From positions 6,785,501-6,849,500 of the forward strand of contig NZ_JAZHRV010000001.1 in assembly GCF_036924595.1 (NCBI RefSeq): a stretch of DNA of 64,000 nt, in the 5' to 3' direction. The number at the start of each line of letters is the position of its first letter. Within the stretch, counting starts at the first letter, position 1. Shown here piece after piece: positions 26,851 to 39,388 of this stretch. Position numbers and translations under genes: made by a program. The notes under the pieces were generated by a model. The model was not told the origin of the DNA and searched no databases. It saw nothing but the letters and a program-made list of their open reading frames with translations. Origin of the DNA: Bradyrhizobium algeriense. GTDB lineage: Bacteria; Pseudomonadota; Alphaproteobacteria; Rhizobiales; Xanthobacteraceae.

Positions 26851-27888
26851 ATGCCTTCCACATTGAACGACCCAGCGCCTGTCACTGTTCTCGTCACGGG
26901 TATCGGCGGATTCCTCGGCGGACATATCGCCAAGCAATTGCTGGCAGCCGGCTATCGCGTTCGAGGCAGTGTGCGCAGCATCGGCGTTTGCGACAGGATC
27001 AGGCGCCAGCTTGGTCCCGTTACGGCGACCGAGGCGCTTAGCTTTGTCGAGGCGGACCTTTGCTCCGATGCCGGATGGGATGTCGCGCTCAGGGAATGCC
27101 GCTACGTCATTCACACGGCCTCGCCTTTTCCGGCGACCTTGCCAAAGGACGCGAACGTAATGATCCGAACCGCGCGGGACGGCACGCTTCGTGTGCTGCG
27201 CGCTGCCCACCAAGCCGGCGTAGCGCGCGTGGTGCTGACATCGTCGATCGCGGCCACCAATCATGGCAACGGGCAGGCCCCCTTCACCGAGAACGACTGG
27301 ACGGATCCGGCCAGCGCCCGGGCGACGCCCTACTACCGGTCGAAAACGCTGGCCGAGCAGGCAGCCTGGACCCTTGCGAAGGAAACCGGACTTGATCTGG
27401 CTGTCATCAATCCCGCCACCATCTTTGGGCCGCTGCTCGGCCCGGAACACGGCACGTCGGTGGGGCTGATCAGGCAAATGATGAGCGGCCAGCTCCGGCG
27501 TGTTCCGCGCTTCGGCTTTTCGGTTGTCGATGTGCGAGACGCAGCCGACGCCCATGTCCGGGCAATGACGCACCCGGACGCGTCCGGCCAGCGCTTCATC
27601 GTCGGCGGGCGGTTCTTCTGGTTGAGAGAATTGGCCGCAGTGCTGGCAAAGTCGTTTCCGGCGCACGCTGCGCATTTGCCGTCAGGCGAAGTGCCGGACT
27701 GGATGGTGAGGGCGATGGCCCCCTTCAGCGCGCGTTCGCGCATGATCGTTCACGAGCTCAATCGCGACCTGAGCGTAAGCGCCGCCAAGGCGCAGCGGGT
27801 CCTGAGCTGGAAAGCGCGGCCCGACGAGGATTGCATCCGCGCCACCGCGCACAGCCTGATCGACCACGGTCTCATCGCGGCAGCCTAG
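26851..27888 (+). CDS. NAD(P)-dependent reductase, extended SDR (DFR/CCR-like)
   Basis: A 345-residue extended short-chain reductase. The Rossmann fingerprint GIGGFLGGHIAKQLLAAGY (14-32 region) is at the N-terminus and the catalytic YxxxK appears as YYRSKTLAE, with upstream TSSIAAT. The layout resembles dihydroflavonol/cinnamoyl-CoA reductases and aldehyde reductases. ATG 26851 is preferred: GAGGAG lies about 8 bases upstream and the operator is then wholly upstream. An ATG at 26803 lies within the palindrome. It is divergent from the TetR gene and is followed by an NTF2-like gene. The substrate is unknown. Confidence 0.86.
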   Translation: MPSTLNDPAPVTVLVTGIGGFLGGHIAKQLLAAGYRVRGSVRSIGVCDRIRRQLGPVTATEALSFVEADLCSDAGWDVALRECRYVIHTASPFPATLPKDANVMIRTARDGTLRVLRAAHQAGVARVVLTSSIAATNHGNGQAPFTENDWTDPASARATPYYRSKTLAEQAAWTLAKETGLDLAVINPATIFGPLLGPEHGTSVGLIRQMMSGQLRRVPRFGFSVVDVRDAADAHVRAMTHPDASGQRFIVGGRFFWLRELAAVLAKSFPAHAAHLPSGEVPDWMVRAMAPFSARSRMIVHELNRDLSVSAAKAQRVLSWKARPDEDCIRATAHSLIDHGLIAAA

Positions 27889-27956
27889 ATCGGCGGCTGC
27901 AGCCCGGTCCCCCACGATAGCCCTTTCACGAATCACACGATCGAGGAGAACACGTA

Positions 27957-28367
27957 ATGTCCACATATACGGCCGATCAGGACCCATCGCCCGAAGCCGA
28001 ATTCATCCGCGACACCGAGCGCACCCGACTTCGCGCGCTGGTCGAAGGCGACATGGAGACGGCCGGGCGACTTCATGCGACCGAGTTCCAGTTGATTACG
28101 CCGATCGGAATGGCCTTGTCCAAGAACGATTATCTGGGAGCGATTGCGAGTGGGCAGATCAAATATCTGGCTTGGGAGCCTGGACCCATCGCCGTGCGAT
28201 ATCACCACAGCCACGCGGTGATCCGGTATCGCGCCAGGCTCGAAGTGGCCTTCGGCGGCCACAGGGTCGCGCCAGCTGATTACTGGCACACCGACACCTA
28301 CGAACATCGCGATGGAGAATGGGTGGTGGTTTGGTCGCAGGCCACCGCGATCAGCCCGATGCCGTAG
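27957..28367 (+). CDS. NTF2-like (SnoaL/DUF4440-type) protein
   Basis: A 136-residue alpha+beta protein with the cone-shaped NTF2-like fold pattern: an N-terminal helix rich in charged residues (DTERTRLRALVEGDMETAGRLH in parts DTERTRLRALVEG, DMETAGRLH), then strand-rich ITPIGMALSKNDYLGAI and a C-terminal YEHRDGEWVVVWSQATAI. DUF4440-type members are stress- or metabolite-associated and mostly of unknown activity. GAGGAG lies 8 bases upstream of the start. It is probably co-transcribed with the reductase 68 bases upstream, and therefore under the same TetR control. Confidence 0.75.
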   Translation: MSTYTADQDPSPEAEFIRDTERTRLRALVEGDMETAGRLHATEFQLITPIGMALSKNDYLGAIASGQIKYLAWEPGPIAVRYHHSHAVIRYRARLEVAFGGHRVAPADYWHTDTYEHRDGEWVVVWSQATAISPMP

Positions 28368-28437
28368 CTTCCCTGCAATCTCCAATCGCGTGTTTGAAAA
28401 GTCTCCGTCCCGCCCCGATCATGCGCTATCAAAGCGA

Positions 28438-29394
28438 ATGCGCACCACACCTTCAGATGCGAAACTGACCAACCTGTTCCTCGACATGCTCGCGGCGGAA
28501 CAGGGCGCGGGCGACAACACGCTCGACGCCTACCGCCGCGACCTCACGGATTTTTCCGAATTTCTCGGCCGCAAGGGACAAAATTTTGCCGGCGCCGGGA
28601 CGGATGCGCTGCGGGACTACCTCGCCGACCTCGACACCCGCGGCTTCAAGTCCTCCAGCGTGGCGCGCCGGCTGTCGGCGATGCGGCATCTGTTCCGCTT
28701 CCTCCTGAACGAGCGCATCCGTAGCGACGATCCGGCGGCGATCCTGTCCGGCCCGAAGCGTGGCCGGGGCTTGCCGAAGGTGCTGTCGATCGCGGATGTC
28801 GACCGCATGCTGACGCGGGCCAAGGAATTGACGCTAGGCCAGAACGCTTCGCCGCAGCAGCGGCTGCGCGCGATGCGGCTGTATTGCCTGCTGGAGGTGC
28901 TCTACGCCACCGGCCTACGCGTCTCGGAACTGGTGGCGCTGCCGCTGTCGGCCTCGCGGCGCGACGCCCGCATGATCGTGGTGCGCGGCAAGGGCAACAA
29001 GGAACGGCTGGTGCCGCTCAACGAAGCGTCGCGGCAGGCGATGGCCGACTATCTCGCCGCGATGGAAGCGCTCAAGCCCGAGAACAAGAAAAACGCGCCC
29101 AGCTCGAAATGGCTGTTTCCCTCCTTCGGCGAGAGCGGCCATCTGACGCGGCAGCATTTTGCGCGCGACCTGAAGGAACTGGCGGCGGCCTCGGGCCTCG
29201 CGCCGCGGCTGGTCTCCCCGCACGTGCTGCGCCACGCCTTTGCCAGCCACCTGCTGCATAACGGCGCGGACCTGCGCATCGTGCAGACGCTGCTCGGCCA
29301 TACCGACATCTCCACCACACAGATATACACCCACGTGGTCGAGGAGCGGCTGAAAAGCCTGGTGCGCGACCTGCATCCGCTGGCGGAGAAGTAA
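28438..29394 (+). CDS. xerD: Tyrosine recombinase XerD
   Basis: A 318-residue tyrosine site-specific recombinase that, with XerC, resolves chromosome dimers at dif. The core residues are visible: Arg161 in TGLRVSEL, Lys in RGKGNKERL (about 185), His262 and Arg265 in HVLRHAFASHLL, His288 in LLGHTDIST and the nucleophile Tyr297 in QIYTHV. An N-terminal SAM-like core-binding domain precedes them. Start at 28438 (MRTTPSDAK) gives the usual length; the upstream open frame overlaps the previous gene. It is the gene upstream of accA; this linkage is usual in the group. Confidence 0.94.
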   Translation: MRTTPSDAKLTNLFLDMLAAEQGAGDNTLDAYRRDLTDFSEFLGRKGQNFAGAGTDALRDYLADLDTRGFKSSSVARRLSAMRHLFRFLLNERIRSDDPAAILSGPKRGRGLPKVLSIADVDRMLTRAKELTLGQNASPQQRLRAMRLYCLLEVLYATGLRVSELVALPLSASRRDARMIVVRGKGNKERLVPLNEASRQAMADYLAAMEALKPENKKNAPSSKWLFPSFGESGHLTRQHFARDLKELAAASGLAPRLVSPHVLRHAFASHLLHNGADLRIVQTLLGHTDISTTQIYTHVVEERLKSLVRDLHPLAEK

Positions 29395-29592
29395 ACTTCG
29401 TCGCACGCCACGCCTTGACTTCCGAGCGATCTCCCCCGAAACAGCCGTCCCGCCCGCGGCCTTGTTTGGCGCGCTTTCGGCAACCCGGGGTCACCTGGGC
29501 CGAATGCACGCTAAATCATTGAAGATGCGTGCTTTCCTTAAGCGAATCGAAACCGCTTCGCCTCAAAGCACGTTGTTACCTATATTGTTTCG

Positions 29593-30555
29593 ATGCCGGA
29601 TCAGATGCGCAGCTATCTCGACTTTGAAAAACCAGTCGCCGAACTAGAGGCCAAGGTCGATGAACTGCGTGCGCTGGCGGCGTCCGGCAGCGACATCGGC
29701 GACGAAATCGCGCGCATAGAGGACAAGGCGCAGCAGGCGCTGAGCGACCTCTACGCCAATTTGACGCCATGGCAGAAGACGCTGGTGGCGCGCCATCCGC
29801 AGCGCCCGCATTTCACCGATTTCGTCAACGCGCTGATGACGGAATTCACGCCGATGGCCGGCGACCGCAAATTCGCCGAGGACGAGGCGCTGGTGGGCGG
29901 CTTCGGCCGCTTTCGCGGCGAGAGCATCTGCGTGGTCGGCCAGGAAAAGGGCGCCACCACCGACGGCCGCATCAAGCACAATTTCGGCATGGCTCGCCCG
30001 GAAGGCTATCGCAAGGCCGTCCGGCTGATGGAGATGGCCGATCGTTTCGGCATTCCGGTGCTGTCGATCGTCGATTCCGCCGGCGCCTATCCCGGCATCG
30101 GCGCCGAGGAGCGCGGCGTGGCGGAAGCGATCGCACGCTCGACCGACACATGCCTCTCGCTCGGCGTCCCCAATATCGCGATCATCACCGGCGAGGGCAT
30201 GTCGGGCGGCGCCATCGCCATCACCACCGCGAACAAGGTGCTGATGTTCGAACACGCGATCTACAGCGTGATCTCCCCGGAGGCGGCCTCCTCGATCCTG
30301 TGGCGCGACGGCACCAAGGCCCAGGAAGTCGCCAACGGCATGAAGATCACCGCCCAGGACATGCTGCGATTCGGCGTGATCGACCAGATCCTGAAAGAAC
30401 CCTCCGGCGGCGCCCACCGCGATTCCGTTGCCATGATCTCGGCCACGGGCGATGCGATCGCCGAGGCCTTCAACGACCTACGCAATCTGGACGCGGACGG
30501 CATCCGCCGGCAGCGACGGCAGAAATTCCTCGATATCGGCCGCAAGCTCGGCTGA
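29593..30555 (+). CDS. accA: Acetyl-CoA carboxylase carboxyltransferase subunit alpha
   Basis: A 320-residue carboxyltransferase alpha subunit. With AccD it transfers CO2 from carboxybiotin to acetyl-CoA to form malonyl-CoA for fatty acid synthesis. The start MPDQMRSYLDFEKPVAELE, ARHPQRPHFTDFV, IKHNFGMARPEGYRKA, DSAGAYPGIGAEERG and GEGMSGGAIAI are the family landmarks, and the end keeps IDQILKEPSGGAHRD. Full length. It lies 198 bp downstream of xerD and is likely transcribed from its own promoter in that gap. Confidence 0.96.
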   Translation: MPDQMRSYLDFEKPVAELEAKVDELRALAASGSDIGDEIARIEDKAQQALSDLYANLTPWQKTLVARHPQRPHFTDFVNALMTEFTPMAGDRKFAEDEALVGGFGRFRGESICVVGQEKGATTDGRIKHNFGMARPEGYRKAVRLMEMADRFGIPVLSIVDSAGAYPGIGAEERGVAEAIARSTDTCLSLGVPNIAIITGEGMSGGAIAITTANKVLMFEHAIYSVISPEAASSILWRDGTKAQEVANGMKITAQDMLRFGVIDQILKEPSGGAHRDSVAMISATGDAIAEAFNDLRNLDADGIRRQRRQKFLDIGRKLG

Positions 30556-30838
30556 TTGCCCCTTACCCCCTGGATGGGGTCGGCCGGCCCGGCATATCCC
30601 CATTCGTTAACGCCGCCTTAAAGGTGCTTTATTTCGTCGGATCACTTGATTCGGCCCTAATTAGGCCCAGACCCAGTCTTTAAACTCTATTGACCATGCT
30701 TGGCCGTGGAAGCGGCTGGCGCATCGCGTTCGGGTTGCGGCGCGGAAGGTCAAAGGGTACTATTTTATGCATTGGCTTCAGGGCATGTTCGCTGTGATTT
30801 GGGGTGCGAAAATGCCCGGTGGGTGTGGAGCTTAGCCT

Positions 30839-32302
30839 TTGATTAACCGCTCGCTGGTTCGCGCGCTCGTCACGTCGGCTGCCCTCGCGGGCGCAGGCGC
30901 ACTGCTGGGCAGTTGCAACGGCGACGACATCTCACTGGCCAACAACGCCAAGGCCAACCAGCCAGTCCCGCCAAAACTGATCGCCGACATGACGGCGAAA
31001 GACATGGACCTGCAGTCGCCGATCCTGGTTCGCCTGTTCAAACAGGAAGCCGAACTCGAGATCTGGAAGCAGGACCGCTCCGGCCGTTTCGCGCTGCTGA
31101 AAACCTATCCGATCTGCCGCTGGTCGGGCGATCTCGGACCCAAGGTCCGCGAGGGCGACCGCCAGGCGCCGGAAGGCTTCTATGCGATTTCACCGGCGCA
31201 GATGAACCCGCAGTCGGCCTATTACCTCTCCTTCAACACCGGCTATCCGAACGCGTTCGACAAAGCGCTGGGGCGGACCGGCTCGCAGCTGATGGTGCAT
31301 GGCGACTGCTCATCGCGCGGCTGCTACGCGATGACCGACGAGCAGATCGCGGAAATCTATTCGCTGGGCCGCGAATCCTTCTTCGGCGGCCAGAAATCGT
31401 TCCAGCTGCAGGCCTATCCGTTCAAGATGACGCCGATGAACATGGCGAAGCATCGCAACAATCCGAACATGCCGTTCTGGAAGATGATCAAGGAAGGCAA
31501 TGATCATTTCGAGGTGACGAAGCAGGAGCCGAAGGTCGATTTCTGCGAGAAGAAATACGTGTTCGATGCCGCCAAGCCGCCGAACGCCACGCGCGACCTG
31601 GTATTCGACGCTTCGGCCAAGTGCCCGGCCTATGTGATTCCCGACGAGGTCGCTGACGCCGTCCGCGAAAAGCAGGCGACCGACCTTGCCGAAACCGCGC
31701 GGCTGATCGCAAAGGGAACGCCGGTCGCCCGGGCCAACACCGGCATCGACGGCGGCATGCACCGGGTGTTCGCCGCCCGTGTGCCTGAAGCCAGCACCGG
31801 CCTTTCAGAGCCCGGCGACGGCTCAAGCCTGTCGCTGATGGCGCGCGCTCCCGGCACCGTTCCCTCCCACGTCAATCCGCCCAAGGCGCCCTCCGATAAT
31901 CTGCTGATGGGTACGCCGGAACCGCCGAAGCTTGCCGCAGCCCCGGCTCCCACCCCTGCCGCGGCACCAACGCGCGTCGCCAATGCGGCGCCGCCGGCCC
32001 AGAATGACGGGTTCTTCTCCAATCTTGCTCGCAAGGTCGGTATCGGCGGCGCGGCTGACGCTACCGCAAGCACGCCGCCTTCGAAGCCGAAGGTCGAGGC
32101 CAAGCAAACCGCGCCCCGTCCCGAGGCGGCGGCGCCGAAGACCACGGCGCCAAAGCATGACAGCAAACAGGCCGCCGCCCGGCCGCCGCTAAGATCGTCG
32201 GTGTCCGACACCCCGGCCTCCGCCAAGGACAATCAGGTCGCCGGTTCCGCACCGATCGTGCCGCCGAACTCGTTCGACAGCCGCTTCGGCGCGGTGAAGT
32301 AA
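30839..32302 (+). CDS. L,D-transpeptidase family lipoprotein
   Basis: A 487-residue YkuD-domain protein. The N-terminus MINRSLVRALVTSAALAGAG ends in a lipobox LGSC (Cys26), so it is probably an outer- or inner-membrane lipoprotein. The catalytic motif is MVHGDCSSRGCYAM (His154, Cys162). Such enzymes form 3-3 crosslinks or attach lipoproteins to peptidoglycan. A long Pro/Ala/Lys-rich C-terminal tail (about 300-487) follows, which may be disordered or bind the wall. The start is TTG 30839 with GGAG 8 bases upstream. No terminator was seen after the stop. Confidence 0.87.
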   Translation: MINRSLVRALVTSAALAGAGALLGSCNGDDISLANNAKANQPVPPKLIADMTAKDMDLQSPILVRLFKQEAELEIWKQDRSGRFALLKTYPICRWSGDLGPKVREGDRQAPEGFYAISPAQMNPQSAYYLSFNTGYPNAFDKALGRTGSQLMVHGDCSSRGCYAMTDEQIAEIYSLGRESFFGGQKSFQLQAYPFKMTPMNMAKHRNNPNMPFWKMIKEGNDHFEVTKQEPKVDFCEKKYVFDAAKPPNATRDLVFDASAKCPAYVIPDEVADAVREKQATDLAETARLIAKGTPVARANTGIDGGMHRVFAARVPEASTGLSEPGDGSSLSLMARAPGTVPSHVNPPKAPSDNLLMGTPEPPKLAAAPAPTPAAAPTRVANAAPPAQNDGFFSNLARKVGIGGAADATASTPPSKPKVEAKQTAPRPEAAAPKTTAPKHDSKQAAARPPLRSSVSDTPASAKDNQVAGSAPIVPPNSFDSRFGAVK

Positions 32303-32420
32303 CGGCTTCACTTGCTGCCACGGCCAAAGCCGCCGCATGCCCCGCGAACGCAAACGCAACTTTCCGAATTCCCCGACAGTCTTTATCGCAACGACGCCCG
32401 CGGCGCAGAGCGCGGTCGAG

Positions 32421-34856
32421 TCATGAAGCCGCTTCGTCCTGCGGCACGAGGCCGACGCCGGTGACGGGCTTCGTTGCGAGCGTGACGATGGGGTCGGCCC
32501 GGCGGCTTGCGGCGATCGCGATGGCGCAGACCACATAGAAGCACGCGCCGAGCGCATAGGTCTTGGCGATACCGAACTGGATCGACAAGGCCATACCCAG
32601 CACCGACGCCAGCATCGACGTAACCCCGTTGGTGCTCCAGAAGAACGGCAACAGCGCTTCTTGACGGCGCCAGATACTGAGGCCGAGCGGAAACATCATC
32701 CCCATGCAGAACGCCGGAGGTGCCAGCAGCAGGACTGAAACCAGAATGCGCATGTCGGTTGGTTGCGACCGCGTCCAGGTGGTAACCAGCGGCGTTAGCA
32801 GCCCGGCTGCCACGATCGTGATCAGGAGGACTGCAAACCTCCAGACAATGGCGCGTGGCCGAGGGGTATCCGCGCCGACTGTGGCACTGCCGATACCGCT
32901 GAAGAGAAGAATCGTAAAGAGCACCACGCTCAGCCCGTAGACGGGATGGCCGAGGAAGACCATCAGGCGCTGCATTTGCGATATCTCGATCAGCATGAAA
33001 CCCATCCCGATCGCACTGAAATAGGCCATTGGCGGCGCCAGCGTCGATAACGGCATCCGCCTCGCAAGACCGAGGAAGGGCAGAACGATGTAGTATCCGC
33101 AGGCAAGGAGCGCGACGATGATCAGCAAGCCGGTCATGCTGACCGCAACATTGTTGTTCATTCCTCCCCATGGATACATGTTCGTCAGATCGCCGAGGCG
33201 CGACGTGAAGAAGAAGAACGGCTTGTCATCCGTCGATGGAGCGATGTTCTCCGGCAAAGAATCGAAGAATGCTGCGTCCGCCTTGTCGGACAACAACGTC
33301 GAGGTGACGGCATCAAAGGCGACATCCGGCCCCAGGAATATCTTGAATCCCTGCGCCTGGAGCCTTCCGCGTGCCTCCTGCCATTGCGCATCGGTGAACG
33401 CGTCGGGCCGCGTAATGACCGTTACGATGTTGCCCACGTTCAGCGCGACCACATGATGCCGGAGCTCGGCGGCCGGCACGCCCTTGCGCTGCAAGGCGCT
33501 GGCCGCGATCGCAATCAGCCGGTAGAATTCGCCGCGGTGCTTGTCCCCGTCGTACCAGCGCGAAACCGACAGCAGCCCGCCAGGCTTCAGTGCGCGGTAG
33601 AAATCATCCCACGCTTCGACGGTATAGAGACGGTTTTCCGTGAGCGTCAGACCACCTGCCGCCGTCGCCGCCCAGGTGTCGATCAGTGAAATCTGGACCA
33701 GGTCGTACCGCTCGGACGAGTGATTGATATAGCTTCGCGCTTCGGCATTGACCAGGGAAACGCCGGGCTGGCGCTCGAGATGGCCGGCGAAATCGGCGAA
33801 TTTTTCGGTGAGCACCTCAAAGATCGCCGGATTGATCTCAATGCCGCGTATCTGCTTGGCGCCGAAAACCAGACCGGAAAGGATGTCGCGGCCGCCACCA
33901 ACGCCAACGACCGCGACGTCGGCGGCGGGCTGTACGAGGTAGGCGGCATTGATGACGTCATCTTTCAGGTAGCTGAGTTTGCCAACGTCGCCATCGTACC
34001 TGGTGATGACCGTGCCTGCATCGGCATCGATATCGATATAATGCTGGTCAACCCTGACCTCGGACGGGCGGGCCAGTCCCCAGCCGAACGGGGCTTTCCC
34101 GGCCCACTCCCGCACCCGTACCCGCGAATAGGTATTCCAGCGCTCGAACAGCGTGCCGGCCTGCTCCTCACCCTTGGCCCAGAACACACCGAGGTGGCTC
34201 TTTCCGGTCAGGTCAAGGCCGGTATGCACTGTGGCCGCAACGGCCATTGCCAGTGCGATAGCGCCGCTCAAGCGAAGGCTGCGGACCTCATCGCTGTTCC
34301 GGATGACAATCCAGCCCACGCCGGCAGAGAGGGCTGCGATCCATAACGTGGCACTGACGGGATCGATCACCAGCAGCAGGAAGATCACGCCGAGACATCC
34401 AACTGCGGCCCCCACAAGATCGGCTGCGTAGAGCCATCCGCCGCTATATGGCAAACGGGTCAGCAAGAGCGTTATGCAGACGCCGCCTTCGGTGAAAGGC
34501 CACACGAAGGCGATGATCGCCAGCGCAAGGACGATCGCCACGGCTTCACCGGACACCAGGAGCGGCAAGCACAACAGCCCGACCATTGCGCCAACACTGC
34601 CGAGTGCGAACCACGATGCGTGGCGCGCGAATTCGACGCCAACCCGTTCGGACGTATAGCGTTCGGGCTTGCCGTAGACCTCCATCGCTCCGCGGGTCAG
34701 CCCGAGCATGGCCAGTGAAATGGCGGCGAACGCGAAATGATAATAGAGCATAACGCTGAAGAAGCGCGTTATCAGTATCTGGTAGGAAAGCGTCGCCGAC
34801 GCCAGCACGAAGATCGCCAAATAATAGCGGCCGTGAATCTTGGATATGGATTGCAA
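32421..34856 (-). CDS. Membrane protein with embedded spermidine-synthase-like domain
   Basis: A protein of about 811 residues. Two blocks of membrane helices flank a soluble centre. The centre has the SAM-binding loop VVGVGGGRDILSG and GIEINPAIFEVL, then LKPGGLLSVSRW, the fold of spermidine synthase-like methyltransferases. N- and C-terminal parts each have many hydrophobic helices (for example YYLAIFVLASATLSYQILI near the start). The protein belongs to a group of membrane-spanning polyamine synthase-like proteins whose function is not established. TTG 34856 is the proposed start because AGAGGG precedes it; an in-frame TTG at 34919 has no ribosome-binding site. Monocistronic. Confidence 0.72.
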   Translation of the reverse strand: MQSISKIHGRYYLAIFVLASATLSYQILITRFFSVMLYYHFAFAAISLAMLGLTRGAMEVYGKPERYTSERVGVEFARHASWFALGSVGAMVGLLCLPLLVSGEAVAIVLALAIIAFVWPFTEGGVCITLLLTRLPYSGGWLYAADLVGAAVGCLGVIFLLLVIDPVSATLWIAALSAGVGWIVIRNSDEVRSLRLSGAIALAMAVAATVHTGLDLTGKSHLGVFWAKGEEQAGTLFERWNTYSRVRVREWAGKAPFGWGLARPSEVRVDQHYIDIDADAGTVITRYDGDVGKLSYLKDDVINAAYLVQPAADVAVVGVGGGRDILSGLVFGAKQIRGIEINPAIFEVLTEKFADFAGHLERQPGVSLVNAEARSYINHSSERYDLVQISLIDTWAATAAGGLTLTENRLYTVEAWDDFYRALKPGGLLSVSRWYDGDKHRGEFYRLIAIAASALQRKGVPAAELRHHVVALNVGNIVTVITRPDAFTDAQWQEARGRLQAQGFKIFLGPDVAFDAVTSTLLSDKADAAFFDSLPENIAPSTDDKPFFFFTSRLGDLTNMYPWGGMNNNVAVSMTGLLIIVALLACGYYIVLPFLGLARRMPLSTLAPPMAYFSAIGMGFMLIEISQMQRLMVFLGHPVYGLSVVLFTILLFSGIGSATVGADTPRPRAIVWRFAVLLITIVAAGLLTPLVTTWTRSQPTDMRILVSVLLLAPPAFCMGMMFPLGLSIWRRQEALLPFFWSTNGVTSMLASVLGMALSIQFGIAKTYALGACFYVVCAIAIAASRRADPIVTLATKPVTGVGLVPQDEAAS

Positions 34857-35131
34857 GACGCTGCCCTCTGATGGAGCCCCAGAACGGGTTCTATAGGTGC
34901 GCTTGGCAAACTCGCGCAACGCGCCATCGAGAAATTAGACACAACCTCCTAACAACCCGTTGAAATGCCCGCAAAGATTGATGATTTGCAAGCACTCTCC
35001 GTTACTTTAGTCCCAGGTTGCAGGGCCGGCGCACGGTATCCCGCCCTCAAGGGCGAGTTCAGCCGTCCAGAAAGGTGCGAGCCAGCAGTCGCTGGCTTAA
35101 CGGCCTCGCCAACCGATGCCTCAGCTCAAGC

Positions 35132-37966
<2,835 letters not shown>

Positions 37967-38314
37967 GCCAATTCCTGCCTTTGCCGTTACTTGCGTTGCA
38001 AGCCGTGACGTGGTCCACCAAGTTGCTTATCAACTCACCGTGACGCATCGCGGCAAATACCCCGTTCCGGGGCATCATCCGCCTAATGAGTGGGAATTAA
38101 GCAATCCAAGGTTCAACGGCAAAAAACGCAGCAAAATAAGCGCTATCGCCGCCGTACGATCCGGCACAGATATGGCTGGGTTGGGGCCTTGTCAACGTGG
38201 GTCCATCTGTCAAGGAATTCATCATTTTGACAGACTTTTCGCGTTGCCAAGGCCGCATGATTGGGCGAGTGTCCCGCCGCCTTTGCCGCCCCTTCTTCAA
38301 GACAAGGATTTTCC
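37967..38314. other. Divergent intergenic region between secA and the parvulin gene
   Basis: The 348 bp hold no gene. On the minus strand TTGACA (38195-38190) is followed 17 bases later by TATCTG, a weak -35/-10 pair that could serve secA. A second TTGACA occurs at 38213-38208 on the minus strand and one at 38227-38232 on the plus strand, which lacks a good -10. No palindrome or riboswitch was recognised. Confidence 0.4.
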
Positions 38315-39226
38315 ATGACCACCTCGTTCCCGGAAACGAAAACCGGCCTGCGCTTCGGCCTCGCCTCCCTGGCCGCGACGGCCTGTCTGGCCGCGGTTCT
38401 GGCCGCCAGCCTGCCGGTTCGTGCCCAGGACAACCCCGTTCTCGCCAAGGTTAACGGTGTCGAGATCCGCCAGAGCGATGTGGCGCTCGCGGAAGAGGAA
38501 CTCGGCCCCAGCCTCGCGCAAATGGACCCGGCGACCAAGAAGGACAATGTGCTGGCCTTCCTGATCGACCTGAAAATCGTCGCCAAGGCCGCCGAGGACA
38601 AGAAGGTCGAGAATTCCGAAGACTTCAAGAGGCGCCTGGCGTTCAGCCGCAGCCGCCTGCTGATGGACAACCTGCTCGCCACCGAGGGCAAGGCTGCGAC
38701 CACCGACGAGGCCATGAAGAAGGTCTATGAGGAGGCCGCCAAGCAGATCACCGGCGAAATGGAAGTCCACGCCCGGCACATCCTGGTCGAGACCGAGGAC
38801 GAGGCCAAGGCGATCGCGGAAGAACTGAAGAAGGGCGGCGACTTCGCCGAACTGGCGAAGAAGAAGTCCAAGGACCCCGGTGCCTCCGATGGCGGCGATC
38901 TCGGCTTCTTCACCAAGGAACAGATGGTGCCGGAATTCTCCGCCGTGGCCTTCACGCTCGAACCCGGCAAGATCTCCGATCCCGTCAAGTCGCAATTCGG
39001 CTGGCACATCATCAAGGTCGAGGAAAAGCGCGCCCGCAAGGCCCCCGACTTCGAGCAGGTCAAGGCCCAGATCGAGACCTATGTGACGCGCAAGGCGCAG
39101 GCCGAATACGTCGCCAAGCTGCGTGAGGCCGCCAAGGTCGAGCGCATGGACAAGCCGGCCGAAGCCGCCAAGCCGGACGCCGCCAAGCCTGCGGATTCCA
39201 AGATGGCGCCCCCGGCGAAGAAGTAA
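38315..39226 (+). CDS. Parvulin-type peptidyl-prolyl cis/trans isomerase (PpiC/SurA-like)
   Basis: A 303-residue periplasmic foldase. An Arg/Gly-containing N-terminus leads into a hydrophobic signal (LAATACLAAVLAASLPV) with probable cleavage after VRA. The rotamase domain spans about 150-250: VHARHILVETEDEAKAI, KKGGDFAELAKKKSKDP and the hallmark GGDLGFFTKEQMVPEFS, with FGWHIIKVEEKR at the end. Residues after about 270 are Lys/Ala-rich. It helps fold outer-membrane proteins. ATG 38315 has AAGGA upstream; the open frame before it reads into noncoding sequence. A GC-rich hairpin follows at 39274-39295. Confidence 0.92.
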   Translation: MTTSFPETKTGLRFGLASLAATACLAAVLAASLPVRAQDNPVLAKVNGVEIRQSDVALAEEELGPSLAQMDPATKKDNVLAFLIDLKIVAKAAEDKKVENSEDFKRRLAFSRSRLLMDNLLATEGKAATTDEAMKKVYEEAAKQITGEMEVHARHILVETEDEAKAIAEELKKGGDFAELAKKKSKDPGASDGGDLGFFTKEQMVPEFSAVAFTLEPGKISDPVKSQFGWHIIKVEEKRARKAPDFEQVKAQIETYVTRKAQAEYVAKLREAAKVERMDKPAEAAKPDAAKPADSKMAPPAKK

Positions 39227-39273
39227 AAAATCGCTGTTACTTCTTTCAGACCGATAGTATCTACCATCGTCAT

Positions 39274-39295
39274 GGCCGGGCCGAAGCGCCCGGCC
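39274..39295. terminator. GC-rich hairpin downstream of the parvulin gene
   Basis: GGCCGGGC-CGAAGC-GCCCGGCC is a perfect 8-bp stem with a six-base loop, 48 bases after the stop. No U-tract follows (GTTCC only), so it is a weak intrinsic terminator candidate or a simple transcript-stabilising hairpin. Confidence 0.45.
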
Positions 39296-39388
39296 GTTCC
39301 ATGTCTGGGGACCTGTTGACCGGCCCTGAAGGCGTGGATGGCCGGGCCAGGTCCGGCTACGGTTGATCTGGTCGAAGAAGGTGCACCC

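Noticed and set aside
26743..27675. N-terminal extension of the TetR frame
   Set aside because: The frame is open far upstream but is antisense to the SDR gene; the protein begins at 26742 with a normal TetR N-terminus.
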